From: Halanaerobiales bacterium
GTDB taxonomy: Bacteria; Bacillota; Halanaerobiia; Halanaerobiales; JADQBU01
Length of the DNA stretch: 14,820 nucleotides
Assembly: GCA_016278435.1 (NCBI GenBank)
Contig: JADQBU010000285.1
Span: forward strand, 1 to 14,820
Direction: 5' to 3'
Both the position numbers and the translations under genes were made by a program. This document shows, in pieces, positions 1-7,306 of the stretch (positions are counted from its first letter, which is position 1; each line of letters begins with the position of its first letter). The notes beneath the pieces were generated by a model, which did not search any database, had not been told where the DNA came from, and saw only the letters and a program-made list of their open reading frames with translations.

Positions 1-555
1 CCTGAATATACCGCTGTAACACTGCTTGTTGACAAAGAAGAGATCGGTAGTATGGGTAGCACAGGAATGCAGTCCACCTTCTTTGAAAATGTTGTGGCCT
101 CAATGCTTAATTTAAGCCATAGTCAGTATAATGATCTGCTTTTACGTACAACTCTAAGTAATTCAGAAGCCCTTTCTGCAGATGTTAATGCAGCTTTTGA
201 TCCTGGATTTGCAGATGTTTATGCTAAAAACAATTCTTCCTATCTTGGCAAGGGGATTGTATTGACCAAGTATACAGGAGCCAGGGGAAAAGCAGGTTCT
301 TCCGAGGCAACGGCCGAGTTTATGGGTAAGATCCGGTCCTTATTAAATGAAGCCGGAGTACTCTGGCAGATTGGAGAACTGGGTAAGGTAGATAAGGGTG
401 GCGGAGGAACCATCGCTCAATTTTTAGCTAATTATAGTATGGATGTCCTGGATGCCGGACCGGCTGTACTTTCCATGCACTCTCCCTTTGAACTGGTCAG
501 TAAGGTTGATGTCTATAATACTTATTTAGCTTATTCTGTATTTCTGGAAAAATAA
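1..555 (+). CDS. M18 family aminopeptidase, C-terminal part (start lies left of the window)
   Basis: This is the last 184 residues of a zinc-dependent M18 aminopeptidase, a cytoplasmic enzyme that removes N-terminal residues, often acidic ones, from peptides. Frame 1 is open from the first base, so the gene is cut by the window edge and the ATG at 52 is internal. The motif DKEEIGSMGS (visible residues 11-20) is the family signature: the paired Glu residues supply the general base and a metal ligand. SADVNAAFDP further on carries a metal-binding Asp, and MHSPFE near the C-terminus carries the last His ligand. Full-length relatives are roughly 450-470 residues, so about 40% is visible. It ends at a normal TAA, and the next gene has its own promoter, so it is not obviously part of the thioredoxin unit. 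The family is clear; the peptide specificity is not. Confidence 0.93.
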   Translation, partial: PEYTAVTLLVDKEEIGSMGSTGMQSTFFENVVASMLNLSHSQYNDLLLRTTLSNSEALSADVNAAFDPGFADVYAKNNSSYLGKGIVLTKYTGARGKAGSSEATAEFMGKIRSLLNEAGVLWQIGELGKVDKGGGGTIAQFLANYSMDVLDAGPAVLSMHSPFELVSKVDVYNTYLAYSVFLEK

Positions 556-601
556 TTTTAAAAATTGTAAGCTACTTTACTTAAAAAAATTGTGAATGAG
601 T

Positions 602-607
602 TATAAT
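602..607 (+). promoter_or_regulatory. Probable promoter of the thioredoxin gene (-10 element)
   Basis: A perfect TATAAT sits 32 bases before the thioredoxin start. The -35 region is weak: TTTACT at 576-581 has a long 20-base spacer, and TTACTT at 577-582 has 19. The position between the aminopeptidase stop and the thioredoxin ribosome binding site fits a vegetative promoter with a leader of about 25 bases. Confidence 0.5.
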
Positions 608-639
608 AAGATATGAAATAATAAAACAGGAGGTAATAC

Positions 640-963
640 ATGATGAGTAAACCAGTAGAGGTAAATGATAAAAATTTTGGTAAAGAGGTATTAAAGGCTG
701 ACAAACCTGTTCTTGTTGATTTCTGGGCATCCTGGTGTTCACCCTGTAAAATGGTTGCCCCGGTTGTAGATGATATTGCTCAGGAATACGAGGACCAGCT
801 AAAGGTCTGTAAATTGAATGTAGATGAAAACCAGGCGACAGCAGCCAAATACGGAGTTATGAGTATACCAACACTGTTGGTATTTGAAAATGGTAAGGAA
901 AAAGATAAAGTTGTAGGGTATGCTCCCAAAAATAAACTGGTTCAGAAACTGGGTTTATCTTAA
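640..963 (+). CDS. trxA: Thioredoxin
   Basis: A 107-residue cytoplasmic dithiol-disulfide oxidoreductase of the classic single-domain thioredoxin size. The active site is WCSPC (Cys33 and Cys36), with Ser where most thioredoxins have Gly. The buried Asp27 (in LVDFWA) and the cis-proline loop SIPT (Pro77) are in place. Two ATG codons in tandem (640 and 643) follow the ribosome binding site AGGAGGT at 628-634; the second has the more usual spacing (8 bases), so the protein may begin MSKPVEV. It appears to be transcribed alone, from a -10 at 602-607 to the hairpin at 969-1010. No thioredoxin reductase is adjacent, so the reducing partner is encoded elsewhere. The family is certain; the physiological targets are unknown. 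Confidence 0.96.
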   Translation: MMSKPVEVNDKNFGKEVLKADKPVLVDFWASWCSPCKMVAPVVDDIAQEYEDQLKVCKLNVDENQATAAKYGVMSIPTLLVFENGKEKDKVVGYAPKNKLVQKLGLS

Positions 964-968
964 ATAAT

Positions 969-1010
969 AAAAGCAGGAGAGAATAGTTTAAGAATTCTCT
1001 ACCTGCTTTT
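969..1010. terminator. Bidirectional intrinsic terminator between thioredoxin and the histidine kinase
   Basis: AAGCAGG-AGAGAAT (971-984) pairs with ATTCTCT-A-CCTGCTT (994-1008), leaving one unpaired base and a short loop. On the plus strand it is followed by a run of T for the thioredoxin transcript. On the minus strand the opposite side reads into TTTTATTATTT, so it can also end the convergent kinase transcript, whose stop codon lies at 1020-1022. Confidence 0.85.
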
Positions 1011-1019
1011 TTCATTTTT

Positions 1020-1724
1020 TTATTTTTGGTATTCTACAGGTAATATTAGATAAAAAGTTGTTCCATGGTCTGGTTTGCTTTCTACCTTAATTTCACCCTG
1101 CATTTTGTTGATCAATCTTCTGGTGATTGCCAGACCCAGTCCAGTACCATTGCTTCTGTTTGTGTACAGCGGCTCAAATATTTTTTTAATATTATTTTCA
1201 CTGATACCACAGCCGTTGTCCTGGACTTTAATCATAAATTTATCGGCTGATATTTTTTTTGCATTTACAGTAATATTGCCATCTTCGACAACTGCCTCTA
1301 CAGCATTGTTTATTAAATTTATGAGAACTTCTTTGAGCTTGTAGTAATCAATATATAATTCGGGTATTTCTTTTTCAAAATTTACCTCAAAATCTATTCC
1401 TTTTATACTTAAATCACCTATATACATAAACTTGATCTCATTAAATATTTCATCGATCCTGATTGAAATAGGGAAAGTTTTTTGATTATGAACATAATGT
1501 AGTGAATTTCTGGTGATTTCATTGATAAATTTTAACTGTTTTAAAATGTTTTTTGTATACCTACATTCAGAACTCTCTTTTTTTTCCAGGTGTGAATCCA
1601 GTACCTGGGTATTGGCCTGAATAACCGATAATATATTCTGAACTTCATGAAAACATTCACTTATAAGCTGCTGGTTGTAATTATTGTTATAATTTTCAAA
1701 ATCTAATTTCCTCTCACTTTCCAT
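1020..1724 (-). CDS. Soluble orphan sensor histidine kinase (DHp plus ATPase domains only)
   Basis: A 234-residue two-component kinase that would autophosphorylate on His and pass phosphate to a response regulator. The H-box is FHEVQNIL with the acceptor His at residue 26, followed by a dimerisation helix pair to about residue 80. The ATPase domain shows an N-box (NLINNAVEA, 136-144), G1 box (DNGCGI, 169-174), F-box region (FEPLYT, 183-188) and G2 box (GTGLGL, 193-198), then the closing GTTFYL strand. There is no membrane segment and no PAS, GAF or HAMP-like region: only about 20 residues precede the H-box. No response regulator is beside it. The start ATG is preceded by GGGAGG (reverse strand, about 9 bases away). 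The H-box style resembles kinases feeding the Spo0A phosphorelay, but that role is inference. It is transcribed opposite to everything else in the window. Confidence 0.9.
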   Translation of the reverse strand: MESERKLDFENYNNNYNQQLISECFHEVQNILSVIQANTQVLDSHLEKKESSECRYTKNILKQLKFINEITRNSLHYVHNQKTFPISIRIDEIFNEIKFMYIGDLSIKGIDFEVNFEKEIPELYIDYYKLKEVLINLINNAVEAVVEDGNITVNAKKISADKFMIKVQDNGCGISENNIKKIFEPLYTNRSNGTGLGLAITRRLINKMQGEIKVESKPDHGTTFYLILPVEYQK

Positions 1725-1807
1725 AAAAGTCCTCCCTCTCTAAATTTGGTTAATTTTACCAATATATACTTAATATTCTGGGTAACTAAAAAAAGTCCTG
1801 CATATAA

Positions 1808-1837
1808 TTGTAAAAAAGACTTAAACTATGATATAAT
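1808..1837 (+). promoter_or_regulatory. Vegetative-type promoter of the flavodoxin-argS-pyrG unit
   Basis: TTGTAA (1808-1813), an 18-base spacer, and a perfect TATAAT (1832-1837) lie just before the flavodoxin-like gene. This predicts a transcript start near 1844 and a leader of about 20 bases. No other convincing promoter or terminator was seen until 7151, so this promoter probably drives five genes. Confidence 0.7.
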
Positions 1838-1863
1838 TTTCATGGAATAAGGGGGATGATTTT

Positions 1864-2277
1864 TTGGGTAAAGTATTGATTATCTATTCAAGCAGTGGTA
1901 ATAATATCAAGCAGATTGCCCGGGGAATCAAGGATGGTCTTGAAGAAAATGGCCACCGGGTTGATTTGAGGGGTACAGGTGAGACCAACAAACCGGTTGT
2001 TTTTGGTGTCTATGATCTTGTTCTTGTCGGCAGTCCAACAAAAGGATTATTCCGTGGTAGGCCTGCAAAAGATATAGCTCCTTTTTTGCAGAACTGCAAA
2101 CGTACAATGGGGGAAAAAACAATTGCCTTTGTGACATCCAGGTTAGTTGGAACAACCGGTGCTCTAAAAAAGATAATGGAGCAAATGGAAAAAATGGGTT
2201 GTTTTGTATATAATTTCACTAGCCTGAAAAACTTCGAAGAAGCCGTTAGTTTTGGAAGAGAAATTAGATTAGATTAG
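1864..2277 (+). CDS. Flavodoxin-like protein
   Basis: A 137-residue protein with the flavodoxin fold, expected to bind FMN and carry electrons in the cytoplasm. The N-terminal strand KVLIIYS leads into the phosphate-binding loop SSSGNN (residues 9-14), a variant of the usual T-x-T-G-N-T. The second cofactor loop is probably VGSPTKGLFRG (55-65). Length is typical for a short-chain flavodoxin. The start is TTG at 1864, chosen because AGGGGG at 1850-1855 lies 8 bases upstream and because this start keeps the first beta strand intact. It is the first gene after the promoter at 1808 and is followed 47 bases later by argS. An NADPH-dependent FMN reductase-like role cannot be excluded. No redox partner is nearby. 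Confidence 0.8.
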   Translation: MGKVLIIYSSSGNNIKQIARGIKDGLEENGHRVDLRGTGETNKPVVFGVYDLVLVGSPTKGLFRGRPAKDIAPFLQNCKRTMGEKTIAFVTSRLVGTTGALKKIMEQMEKMGCFVYNFTSLKNFEEAVSFGREIRLD

Positions 2278-2324
2278 TTTATAAACTTCCTGGAAATAAT
2301 ATATAAAGAAAGGGGCTTTTCATC

Positions 2325-4004
2325 TTGGGAAATAATATGATAGAATTTGTTGAGAATAAACTTAAAGAGGATCTAAAAACTGCCCTGAGAGAAGTTATTA
2401 CTGCAGAAGACCATGATGTTGATATACCGGGAGTAGATGTTGAGGTGCCCAGAGAAAAATCCCATGGTGATTATGCTACAAATATTGCCCTGGTTATGGC
2501 CGGGATTTTAAAGTGTTCTCCCCGGCAGATTGCTGAATCGATAATGAAACATTTTTCCTGTGAACTGGTAAAAGATTATAATATTGCCGGTCCAGGATTT
2601 ATTAATTTTACCCTTAATAAGAAATGGTTATATAAGACCCTGGACCTGATTATGTCCAGGGGAAAAGAGTATGGAAAAATTAATGCCGGGGGTGGTCAAA
2701 GGGTTCAGGTAGAATTTGTAAGTGCCAATCCAACCGGTCCTTTACATGTAGGGCACAGCCGGGGAGCTGTTGTTGGAGATGTTCTGGCCGGGGTGCTGTC
2801 CACTGCTGGTTATGATGTTGAAAAGGAATATTACATAAATGATGCTGGAAGTCAGATGGATATTATGGGTGAATCAACTCTGGTCAGGTACAAACAGGCT
2901 CTGGGACAGGATGCTGAACTACCGGAAAATGCCTATGCTGGAGATTATCTTAAGGATGTTGGGCAGGATTTAAAGAGAGAATATGGAGATAGTCTGCTTG
3001 CTAAACTGGAATCTGAACAAATGGAAATCTGCTGCGAGTTTGCATATGATAAAATGCTGACTCTGATCAAGGAAGATCTGAATGGGCTTGGTGTTAAATT
3101 TGATACCTGGTTCAGTGAACGTGACCTACATCAAGGGGAAATAAAAGAGGCAGTTGACCTATTGACGGAAAAAGGTTATATTTATGAGGAAGATGGTGCT
3201 GTCTGGTTTAAATCAGCACATTTTGGTGATGATAAAGACCGCGTTGTTATCAAATCTGATGGGTCTCCGACCTACCTGGCAGCAGATATTGCCTATCACC
3301 TGGACAAACTTAAGCGTGGTTTTGATCTCTTAATTAATATCTGGGGGGCTGACCACCACGGCTATATTCCCAGGGTTAAAGCCGCGGTTGAAGCTTTTGG
3401 TTATAGTCCGGACATGCTGGAAGTTGTTGTGGTCCAGATGGTTACACTGCTTAGAGAAGGCAAAAAGGTTCCTATGTCCAAAAGGGCTGGTAGTTTTGTT
3501 ACTTTAAGGGATGTAGTGGAAGAAGTAGGTCAGGATGCTGCGCGATACTTTTACATTATGCGTAGTACGGACAGCCATTTTGACTTTGATCTTGACCTGG
3601 CCAAAGAACAGTCCAATAATAATCCTGTTTACTATATTCAATATGCCCATGCCCGTATCCAGAGTATCCTGGAGAATGCTGATGATGAATTAATGGGAGA
3701 AAAAATATTAAAAGAAAAAAGCGATCTTACTCTTCTCAAGAGTGAAGAAGAGATAGATCTGATGAAGCTCCTGGCCAGGTATCCTGAAGAAATCAAGTTG
3801 AGTGCGGAAAAGAGACAACCTCACTATATGACAACTTATGCTTATGAACTGGCCAATGCTTTCCATGTATTTTACAATAAGCGGCGGGTTATAACAGATG
3901 ATAGAAAGATGAGTGCTGCCCGGATTTATCTCGTTCTGGCCACCAGACAGGTATTAAAAAACATTTTAAATTTACTGGGAATAAGTGCACCGGACCAGAT
4001 GTAG
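2325..4004 (+). CDS. argS: Arginyl-tRNA synthetase
   Basis: A 559-residue class I aminoacyl-tRNA synthetase that charges tRNA-Arg. After the N-terminal Add1 domain, which binds the tRNA elbow (with GDYATNIAL at 48-56), the Rossmann domain shows the HIGH motif as HVGH (141-144, inside SANPTGPLHVGHSRG) and the KMSK loop as MSKRAG (384-389). GADHHGYIPR (341-350) is characteristic of ArgRS. The C-terminal helical anticodon-binding (DALR) domain begins around QYAHARI (439-445) and ends in APDQM. TTG at 2325 is the better start because GAAAGGGG (2308-2315) is 9 bases upstream; the ATG at 2337 is 21 bases away. The gap to the preceding gene is only 47 bases, too short for a T-box leader. pyrG follows after 18 bases. 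Confidence 0.97.
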   Translation: MGNNMIEFVENKLKEDLKTALREVITAEDHDVDIPGVDVEVPREKSHGDYATNIALVMAGILKCSPRQIAESIMKHFSCELVKDYNIAGPGFINFTLNKKWLYKTLDLIMSRGKEYGKINAGGGQRVQVEFVSANPTGPLHVGHSRGAVVGDVLAGVLSTAGYDVEKEYYINDAGSQMDIMGESTLVRYKQALGQDAELPENAYAGDYLKDVGQDLKREYGDSLLAKLESEQMEICCEFAYDKMLTLIKEDLNGLGVKFDTWFSERDLHQGEIKEAVDLLTEKGYIYEEDGAVWFKSAHFGDDKDRVVIKSDGSPTYLAADIAYHLDKLKRGFDLLINIWGADHHGYIPRVKAAVEAFGYSPDMLEVVVVQMVTLLREGKKVPMSKRAGSFVTLRDVVEEVGQDAARYFYIMRSTDSHFDFDLDLAKEQSNNNPVYYIQYAHARIQSILENADDELMGEKILKEKSDLTLLKSEEEIDLMKLLARYPEEIKLSAEKRQPHYMTTYAYELANAFHVFYNKRRVITDDRKMSAARIYLVLATRQVLKNILNLLGISAPDQM

Positions 4005-4022
4005 AAAGGATGGTAGAAGACT

Positions 4023-5639
4023 ATGTCTAAATATATATTTGTTACTGGAGGGGTTGTATCTGCCCTGGGTAAAGGAATAACAGCTGCTTCTCTCGGTAGA
4101 TTACTAAAAAGCAGGGGATTGAAGGTTAGTATCCAGAAATTTGATCCATATATTAATGTTGACCCAGGAACGATGAGCCCCTATCAGCATGGGGAAGTCT
4201 TTGTAACTGATGATGGAGCAGAAACCGACCTGGATTTAGGGCATTATGAGCGTTTTATCGATACAAATTTAAGCCAGAATAATAATGTTACCACCGGAAT
4301 GGTCTATGGGTCAGTCATCCGTAAGGAGAGAAGAGGGGATTACCTGGGAGCTACGGTTCAGGTTATACCCCATATTACTGATGAAATCAAAAGCAGGATA
4401 ACCAGAGTGGCTAAAGAGAATGAAGTCGATGTTGTCATTACCGAGATCGGGGGAACAGTTGGAGATATTGAGAGCCTGCCTTTTATTGAAGCCATCAGAC
4501 AGTTAAAAAGTGATTTTGGTAAAGAGAATATATTTTATTTGCACTGTACACTGGTTCCTTACCTGTCAACTGCAGGGGAATTGAAAACCAAGCCTACCCA
4601 GCACAGTATTAAGGAATTAAGGAGTATCGGTATTCAACCTGATGCTGTGGTCTCCCGTTCTGACCGTAGTTTGACCCAGGAAGTAAGGGATAAAATTGCC
4701 CTTTTCGGTGATATAGAAAAAGAGGCTGTAATTCAGGGTATTGATACTGATTGTATATATGAAGTACCTCTTTTATATGAAGAAGAGGGTCTGGCTGATA
4801 TTGTGGTTGAGAGATTACAACTTCAGGAAAAGGTACATGAGCCGCAGCTGGAAGAATGGAAGCAGATGGTTCAAAATATCAAGCACCTGGCCCAAAAAGT
4901 TACCATTGCAATTGTTGGTAAATATGTAGAATTGCCCGATGCTTATATTAGTATCTGTGAAGCCTTAAAGCACTCCGGGGTGGCCAATAATACTGAAGTT
5001 AAGATTAAATGGATTTATGCTGAAGACCTGGAAAAAGAGGTTTCTTTTCCGGATTATTTTTCGGATGTTGATGGAATCCTTGTACCTGGTGGTTTTGGAG
5101 ACCGCGGGATAGAGGGTAAGATCAATGCCATTAAATATGCTCGCAAGCAGGGTATTCCGTTGTTTGGAATCTGTCTGGGAATGCAGTGTGCTGTAATTGA
5201 GTTTGCCCGTAATGTTGTCGGTTTAACCGGTGCAAATAGTTCTGAGTTTAATCCTGCTACCCCCTTTCCGGTGATTGACCTGATGCCTGAGCAAAAGGAT
5301 ATTGAAGATATGGGGGGAACAATGCGGCTTGGGCTATATCCCTGCAAGATGCCGCCGGATTCTATCAGCAGTGAGAGTTATGGTGAAGAAATTGTTTATG
5401 AAAGACACCGGCACCGTTATGAGTTAAATAATGAATACAGGGGACAGTTAAAGGAAAAAGGTTTAAGTTTTACGGGGCTTTCTCCTGATGAAAGATTAGT
5501 CGAGATTATAGAGTTAGAGGAACATCCATGGTTTGTAGGTGTTCAGTTTCATCCTGAATTTAAATCCAGGCCGAACAGGCCACACCCCTTATTTACAGGG
5601 TTTATAGCTGCATCCCTGGAAAATAAGAAAAAAAAGTGA
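4023..5639 (+). CDS. pyrG: CTP synthase (glutamine hydrolysing)
   Basis: A 538-residue enzyme that converts UTP to CTP using ATP and ammonia released from glutamine, the last step of pyrimidine nucleotide synthesis. The N-terminal synthetase domain opens with the P-loop region VTGGVVSALGKG (7-18) and contains the nucleotide-binding stretch QKFDPYINVDPGTMSP (38-53). The C-terminal class I glutamine amidotransferase domain shows VPGGFGDRG (354-362), the nucleophile Cys384 in FGICLGMQC, and the His510/Glu512 pair in VQFHPEF. Length and domain order are normal. It starts 18 bases after argS, so it is co-transcribed and lacks the separate C-rich attenuator leader known for pyrG in some Bacillales. 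The crotonase gene follows after 24 bases. Confidence 0.98.
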   Translation: MSKYIFVTGGVVSALGKGITAASLGRLLKSRGLKVSIQKFDPYINVDPGTMSPYQHGEVFVTDDGAETDLDLGHYERFIDTNLSQNNNVTTGMVYGSVIRKERRGDYLGATVQVIPHITDEIKSRITRVAKENEVDVVITEIGGTVGDIESLPFIEAIRQLKSDFGKENIFYLHCTLVPYLSTAGELKTKPTQHSIKELRSIGIQPDAVVSRSDRSLTQEVRDKIALFGDIEKEAVIQGIDTDCIYEVPLLYEEEGLADIVVERLQLQEKVHEPQLEEWKQMVQNIKHLAQKVTIAIVGKYVELPDAYISICEALKHSGVANNTEVKIKWIYAEDLEKEVSFPDYFSDVDGILVPGGFGDRGIEGKINAIKYARKQGIPLFGICLGMQCAVIEFARNVVGLTGANSSEFNPATPFPVIDLMPEQKDIEDMGGTMRLGLYPCKMPPDSISSESYGEEIVYERHRHRYELNNEYRGQLKEKGLSFTGLSPDERLVEIIELEEHPWFVGVQFHPEFKSRPNRPHPLFTGFIAASLENKKKK

Positions 5640-5663
5640 TTATATCCTTCAAGGAGGTTTGAA

Positions 5664-6407
5664 ATGAGCCAGTTAGTTAGTTTAGAGCATATTCCCCCGA
5701 TTGCGATTATGACTATTGACCGTCCTGATGTTTTAAATGCCTATAATGAGGAATTACTTGATTGTCTGAAGAAAAAGTTGGAAGAAGCCTTTGCCGAGGA
5801 AACCATCAAGGTTTTGATAATTACCGGCCGGGGTAATAAGTCTTTTTGTGTTGGTGCAGATATTGATTGGCTGGAAAAACTCAGTCCAGAGCAGGCCTGT
5901 GCTATTTCGAAAAAAGGTCATTTAATCTGTAATATGATAGAAAAGTCCAGTAAGGTAGTGATTGCTGCCATAAATGGTTATGCTCTGGGTGGAGGTATGG
6001 AAATTGCCCTGGCCTGTGATCTTAGAATTGGCAGTACCAGGGCCAGATTTGGCCAGCCTGAGGTTGGTCTGGGGTTGATTCCTGGTTTTGATGGAACCCA
6101 GCGTCTTCCTGAAATTGTTGGAGTTGCTCAGGCCAAAGAGGTTCTATTTACTGGTAATATTATCGATGCAGAAGAAGCCTATGAAAAACGACTGGTTAAC
6201 AAGGTTGTTACACCCCGGGACCTTCTACGTGAGAGCAAGAAAATTGCTCTGGGCATTGCTGAACAATCATTCCGGGCAGTGGGGTTAATAAAAGAGGCTA
6301 TTTATCGTAATAGTAGTGAATTTGAGACAGATGCTTTTAGTTCCTGTTTCGAGGATAAAGAACGCCTGGCCAGAATCAAAGAACTTAAACATTTTATTCA
6401 TGAATAA
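5664..6407 (+). CDS. Enoyl-CoA hydratase/isomerase (crotonase) family protein
   Basis: A 247-residue crotonase-fold acyl-CoA enzyme. The oxyanion-hole segments are CVGADI (62-67) and INGYALGGGMEIALACD (103-119). Both acidic residues of classical enoyl-CoA hydratase are present: Glu113 in GGGMEI and Glu133 in FGQPEVGLG, followed by IPGFDGTQRLP (139-149), where GFDG replaces the usual GAGG. This points to a hydratase-type reaction on an acyl-CoA thioester, but the substrate cannot be read from sequence. The ATG at 5664 has a strong AAGGAGGT 5 bases upstream. No acyl-CoA dehydrogenase, thiolase or hydroxyacyl-CoA dehydrogenase gene is near; it sits between pyrG and a phosphatase-like gene in one transcription unit. 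The fold is sure, the pathway is not. Confidence 0.88.
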   Translation: MSQLVSLEHIPPIAIMTIDRPDVLNAYNEELLDCLKKKLEEAFAEETIKVLIITGRGNKSFCVGADIDWLEKLSPEQACAISKKGHLICNMIEKSSKVVIAAINGYALGGGMEIALACDLRIGSTRARFGQPEVGLGLIPGFDGTQRLPEIVGVAQAKEVLFTGNIIDAEEAYEKRLVNKVVTPRDLLRESKKIALGIAEQSFRAVGLIKEAIYRNSSEFETDAFSSCFEDKERLARIKELKHFIHE

Positions 6408-6408
6408 C

Positions 6409-6415
6409 AGGGGGG
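6409..6415 (+). promoter_or_regulatory. Ribosome binding site that supports an ATT start for the HAD gene
   Basis: AGGGGGG ends 7 bases before ATT at 6423. A second purine-rich block, GGAGG (6418-6422), touches that codon directly and would be too close to serve it. No ATG, GTG or TTG lies in this frame between the in-frame stop at 6405 and the ATG at 6486. Confidence 0.45.
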
Positions 6416-6422
6416 ATGGAGG

Positions 6423-7139
6423 ATTTTAAGCAATAATATAACTACAGTCTTTCTTGATCTTGATGGTACTCTGCTCCCGATTGATATGGATGAGTTTTTG
6501 CAGAAATATTTCAGGCTGCTGACCGGGGAATTTTGCAATATTGATCCACCTGAAGTTCTGATAGAGAAACTGATGAAATCAACTACAGATATGATAAAAA
6601 ATGATGGGAAAAGAACCAACAAAGATGTTTTTACTGATTCTTTTATGAAAATGGTAGAGATTGATGATGAAGAGGGACTTATGGGCCGGTTTGACAACTT
6701 TTACCGTGATAAGTTTCCTGATTTAAAAAATCATTTTGAACTGGATAATAAGGCAGAACAGCTGATTAATCTTTTAAAGAAGGCTGATTACGATCTGGTG
6801 ATTGCAACCAATCCCCTGTTTCCGCGGGCTGCAATTACTGAGAGGATACGCTGGGCCGGTCTTGACCCTGCTGATTTTTGCTATATTACCAGTTATGAAA
6901 ATATGCATTTTTGCAAACCAGATCCCGGCTTTTTCCGGGAATTGCTGGATAAACTTAATCTGAAAGCCAGTGAATGTATAATGATCGGGAATGATATGGA
7001 AGAAGATATCATCGCCGGCAAACTCGGCTTTACTACCTTTCTTGTCGATGATTTTAAAATAGACCGTAATACCAATTCCATTAACCCTGACTGGCAGGGA
7101 AGTTTCCGGGAATTAATCGATTATTTTAAGAAAACTTAA
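6423..7139 (+). CDS. HAD superfamily hydrolase (phosphatase-like), probable ATT start
   Basis: A haloacid-dehalogenase-fold hydrolase, probably acting on a small phosphate ester. The catalytic motif I, LDLDGTLLP, is encoded at about 6453-6479, upstream of the first ATG (6486), so the true start must be further left. The reading frame is open back to a TAA at 6405, and ATT at 6423 is the best-placed codon, giving a 238-residue protein beginning MLSNNITTVFLDLDGT. In that numbering the nucleophile is Asp12 with Asp14, motif II is IATN (Thr129), motif III is CKPDPG (Lys165), and motif IV is IGNDMEED (Asp191, Asp195). The insert between motifs I and II is a helical cap. It is last in the argS-pyrG unit and is followed at once by a strong terminator. 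Alternatives are an ATA start at 6438 or a frameshift from a six-codon ATG frame at 6416. The substrate is unknown. Confidence 0.85.
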   Translation: MLSNNITTVFLDLDGTLLPIDMDEFLQKYFRLLTGEFCNIDPPEVLIEKLMKSTTDMIKNDGKRTNKDVFTDSFMKMVEIDDEEGLMGRFDNFYRDKFPDLKNHFELDNKAEQLINLLKKADYDLVIATNPLFPRAAITERIRWAGLDPADFCYITSYENMHFCKPDPGFFRELLDKLNLKASECIMIGNDMEEDIIAGKLGFTTFLVDDFKIDRNTNSINPDWQGSFRELIDYFKKT

Positions 7140-7150
7140 ATATAACTTAT

Positions 7151-7194
7151 AATCTCCTTCCATTTGGGTAATAATGGTAAGGAGATTTTTGTTT
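7151..7194 (+). terminator. Strong intrinsic terminator after the HAD gene
   Basis: AATCTCCTTCCATT (7151-7164) pairs with the complementary arm at 7173-7187, giving 14 base pairs with one bulged base and an 8-base loop. It is followed by TTTGTTTT. It closes the five-gene unit that starts at the 1808 promoter. Confidence 0.88.
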
Positions 7195-7260
7195 TAATTC
7201 TTAGAAATAAATGTAATTTAAAAAAAGGATTTTTAAATAGGATGCAGAATAGATAAATTA

Positions 7261-7270
7261 AAGGAGGTGA
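7261..7270 (+). promoter_or_regulatory. Near-perfect Shine-Dalgarno far upstream of the zinc-ribbon gene
   Basis: AAGGAGGTGA complements the 16S rRNA 3' tail over ten bases, but it ends 36 bases before the ATG at 7307. Between the two lies a perfect 9-base-pair inverted repeat. If folded, it would bring the site to about 9 bases from the ATG. The site is also well spaced for a short leader frame starting at CTG 7275 or ATT 7278. Confidence 0.55.
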
Positions 7271-7272
7271 AA

Positions 7273-7300
7273 ACCTGATTAACAGGATATCTAATCAGGT
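7273..7300 (+). repeat. Perfect inverted repeat (hairpin) in the leader of the zinc-ribbon gene
   Basis: ACCTGATTA (7273-7281) and TAATCAGGT (7292-7300) are exact reverse complements around the loop ACAGGATATC. The position between the Shine-Dalgarno and the ATG suggests a role in translation initiation. There is no T-run, so it is not a terminator. Confidence 0.75.
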
Positions 7301-7306
7301 GAGGAG

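Noticed and set aside
1065..1344. Plus-strand open frames opposite the histidine kinase
   Set aside because: They lie wholly within a gene with clear kinase motifs on the other strand, have no ribosome binding site and resemble no protein.
2278..2324. T-box leader before argS
   Set aside because: The gap is only 47 bases, with neither a specifier stem nor an antiterminator.
5054..5347. Minus-strand open frame inside pyrG
   Set aside because: It is antisense to the conserved amidotransferase domain and has no own signals.
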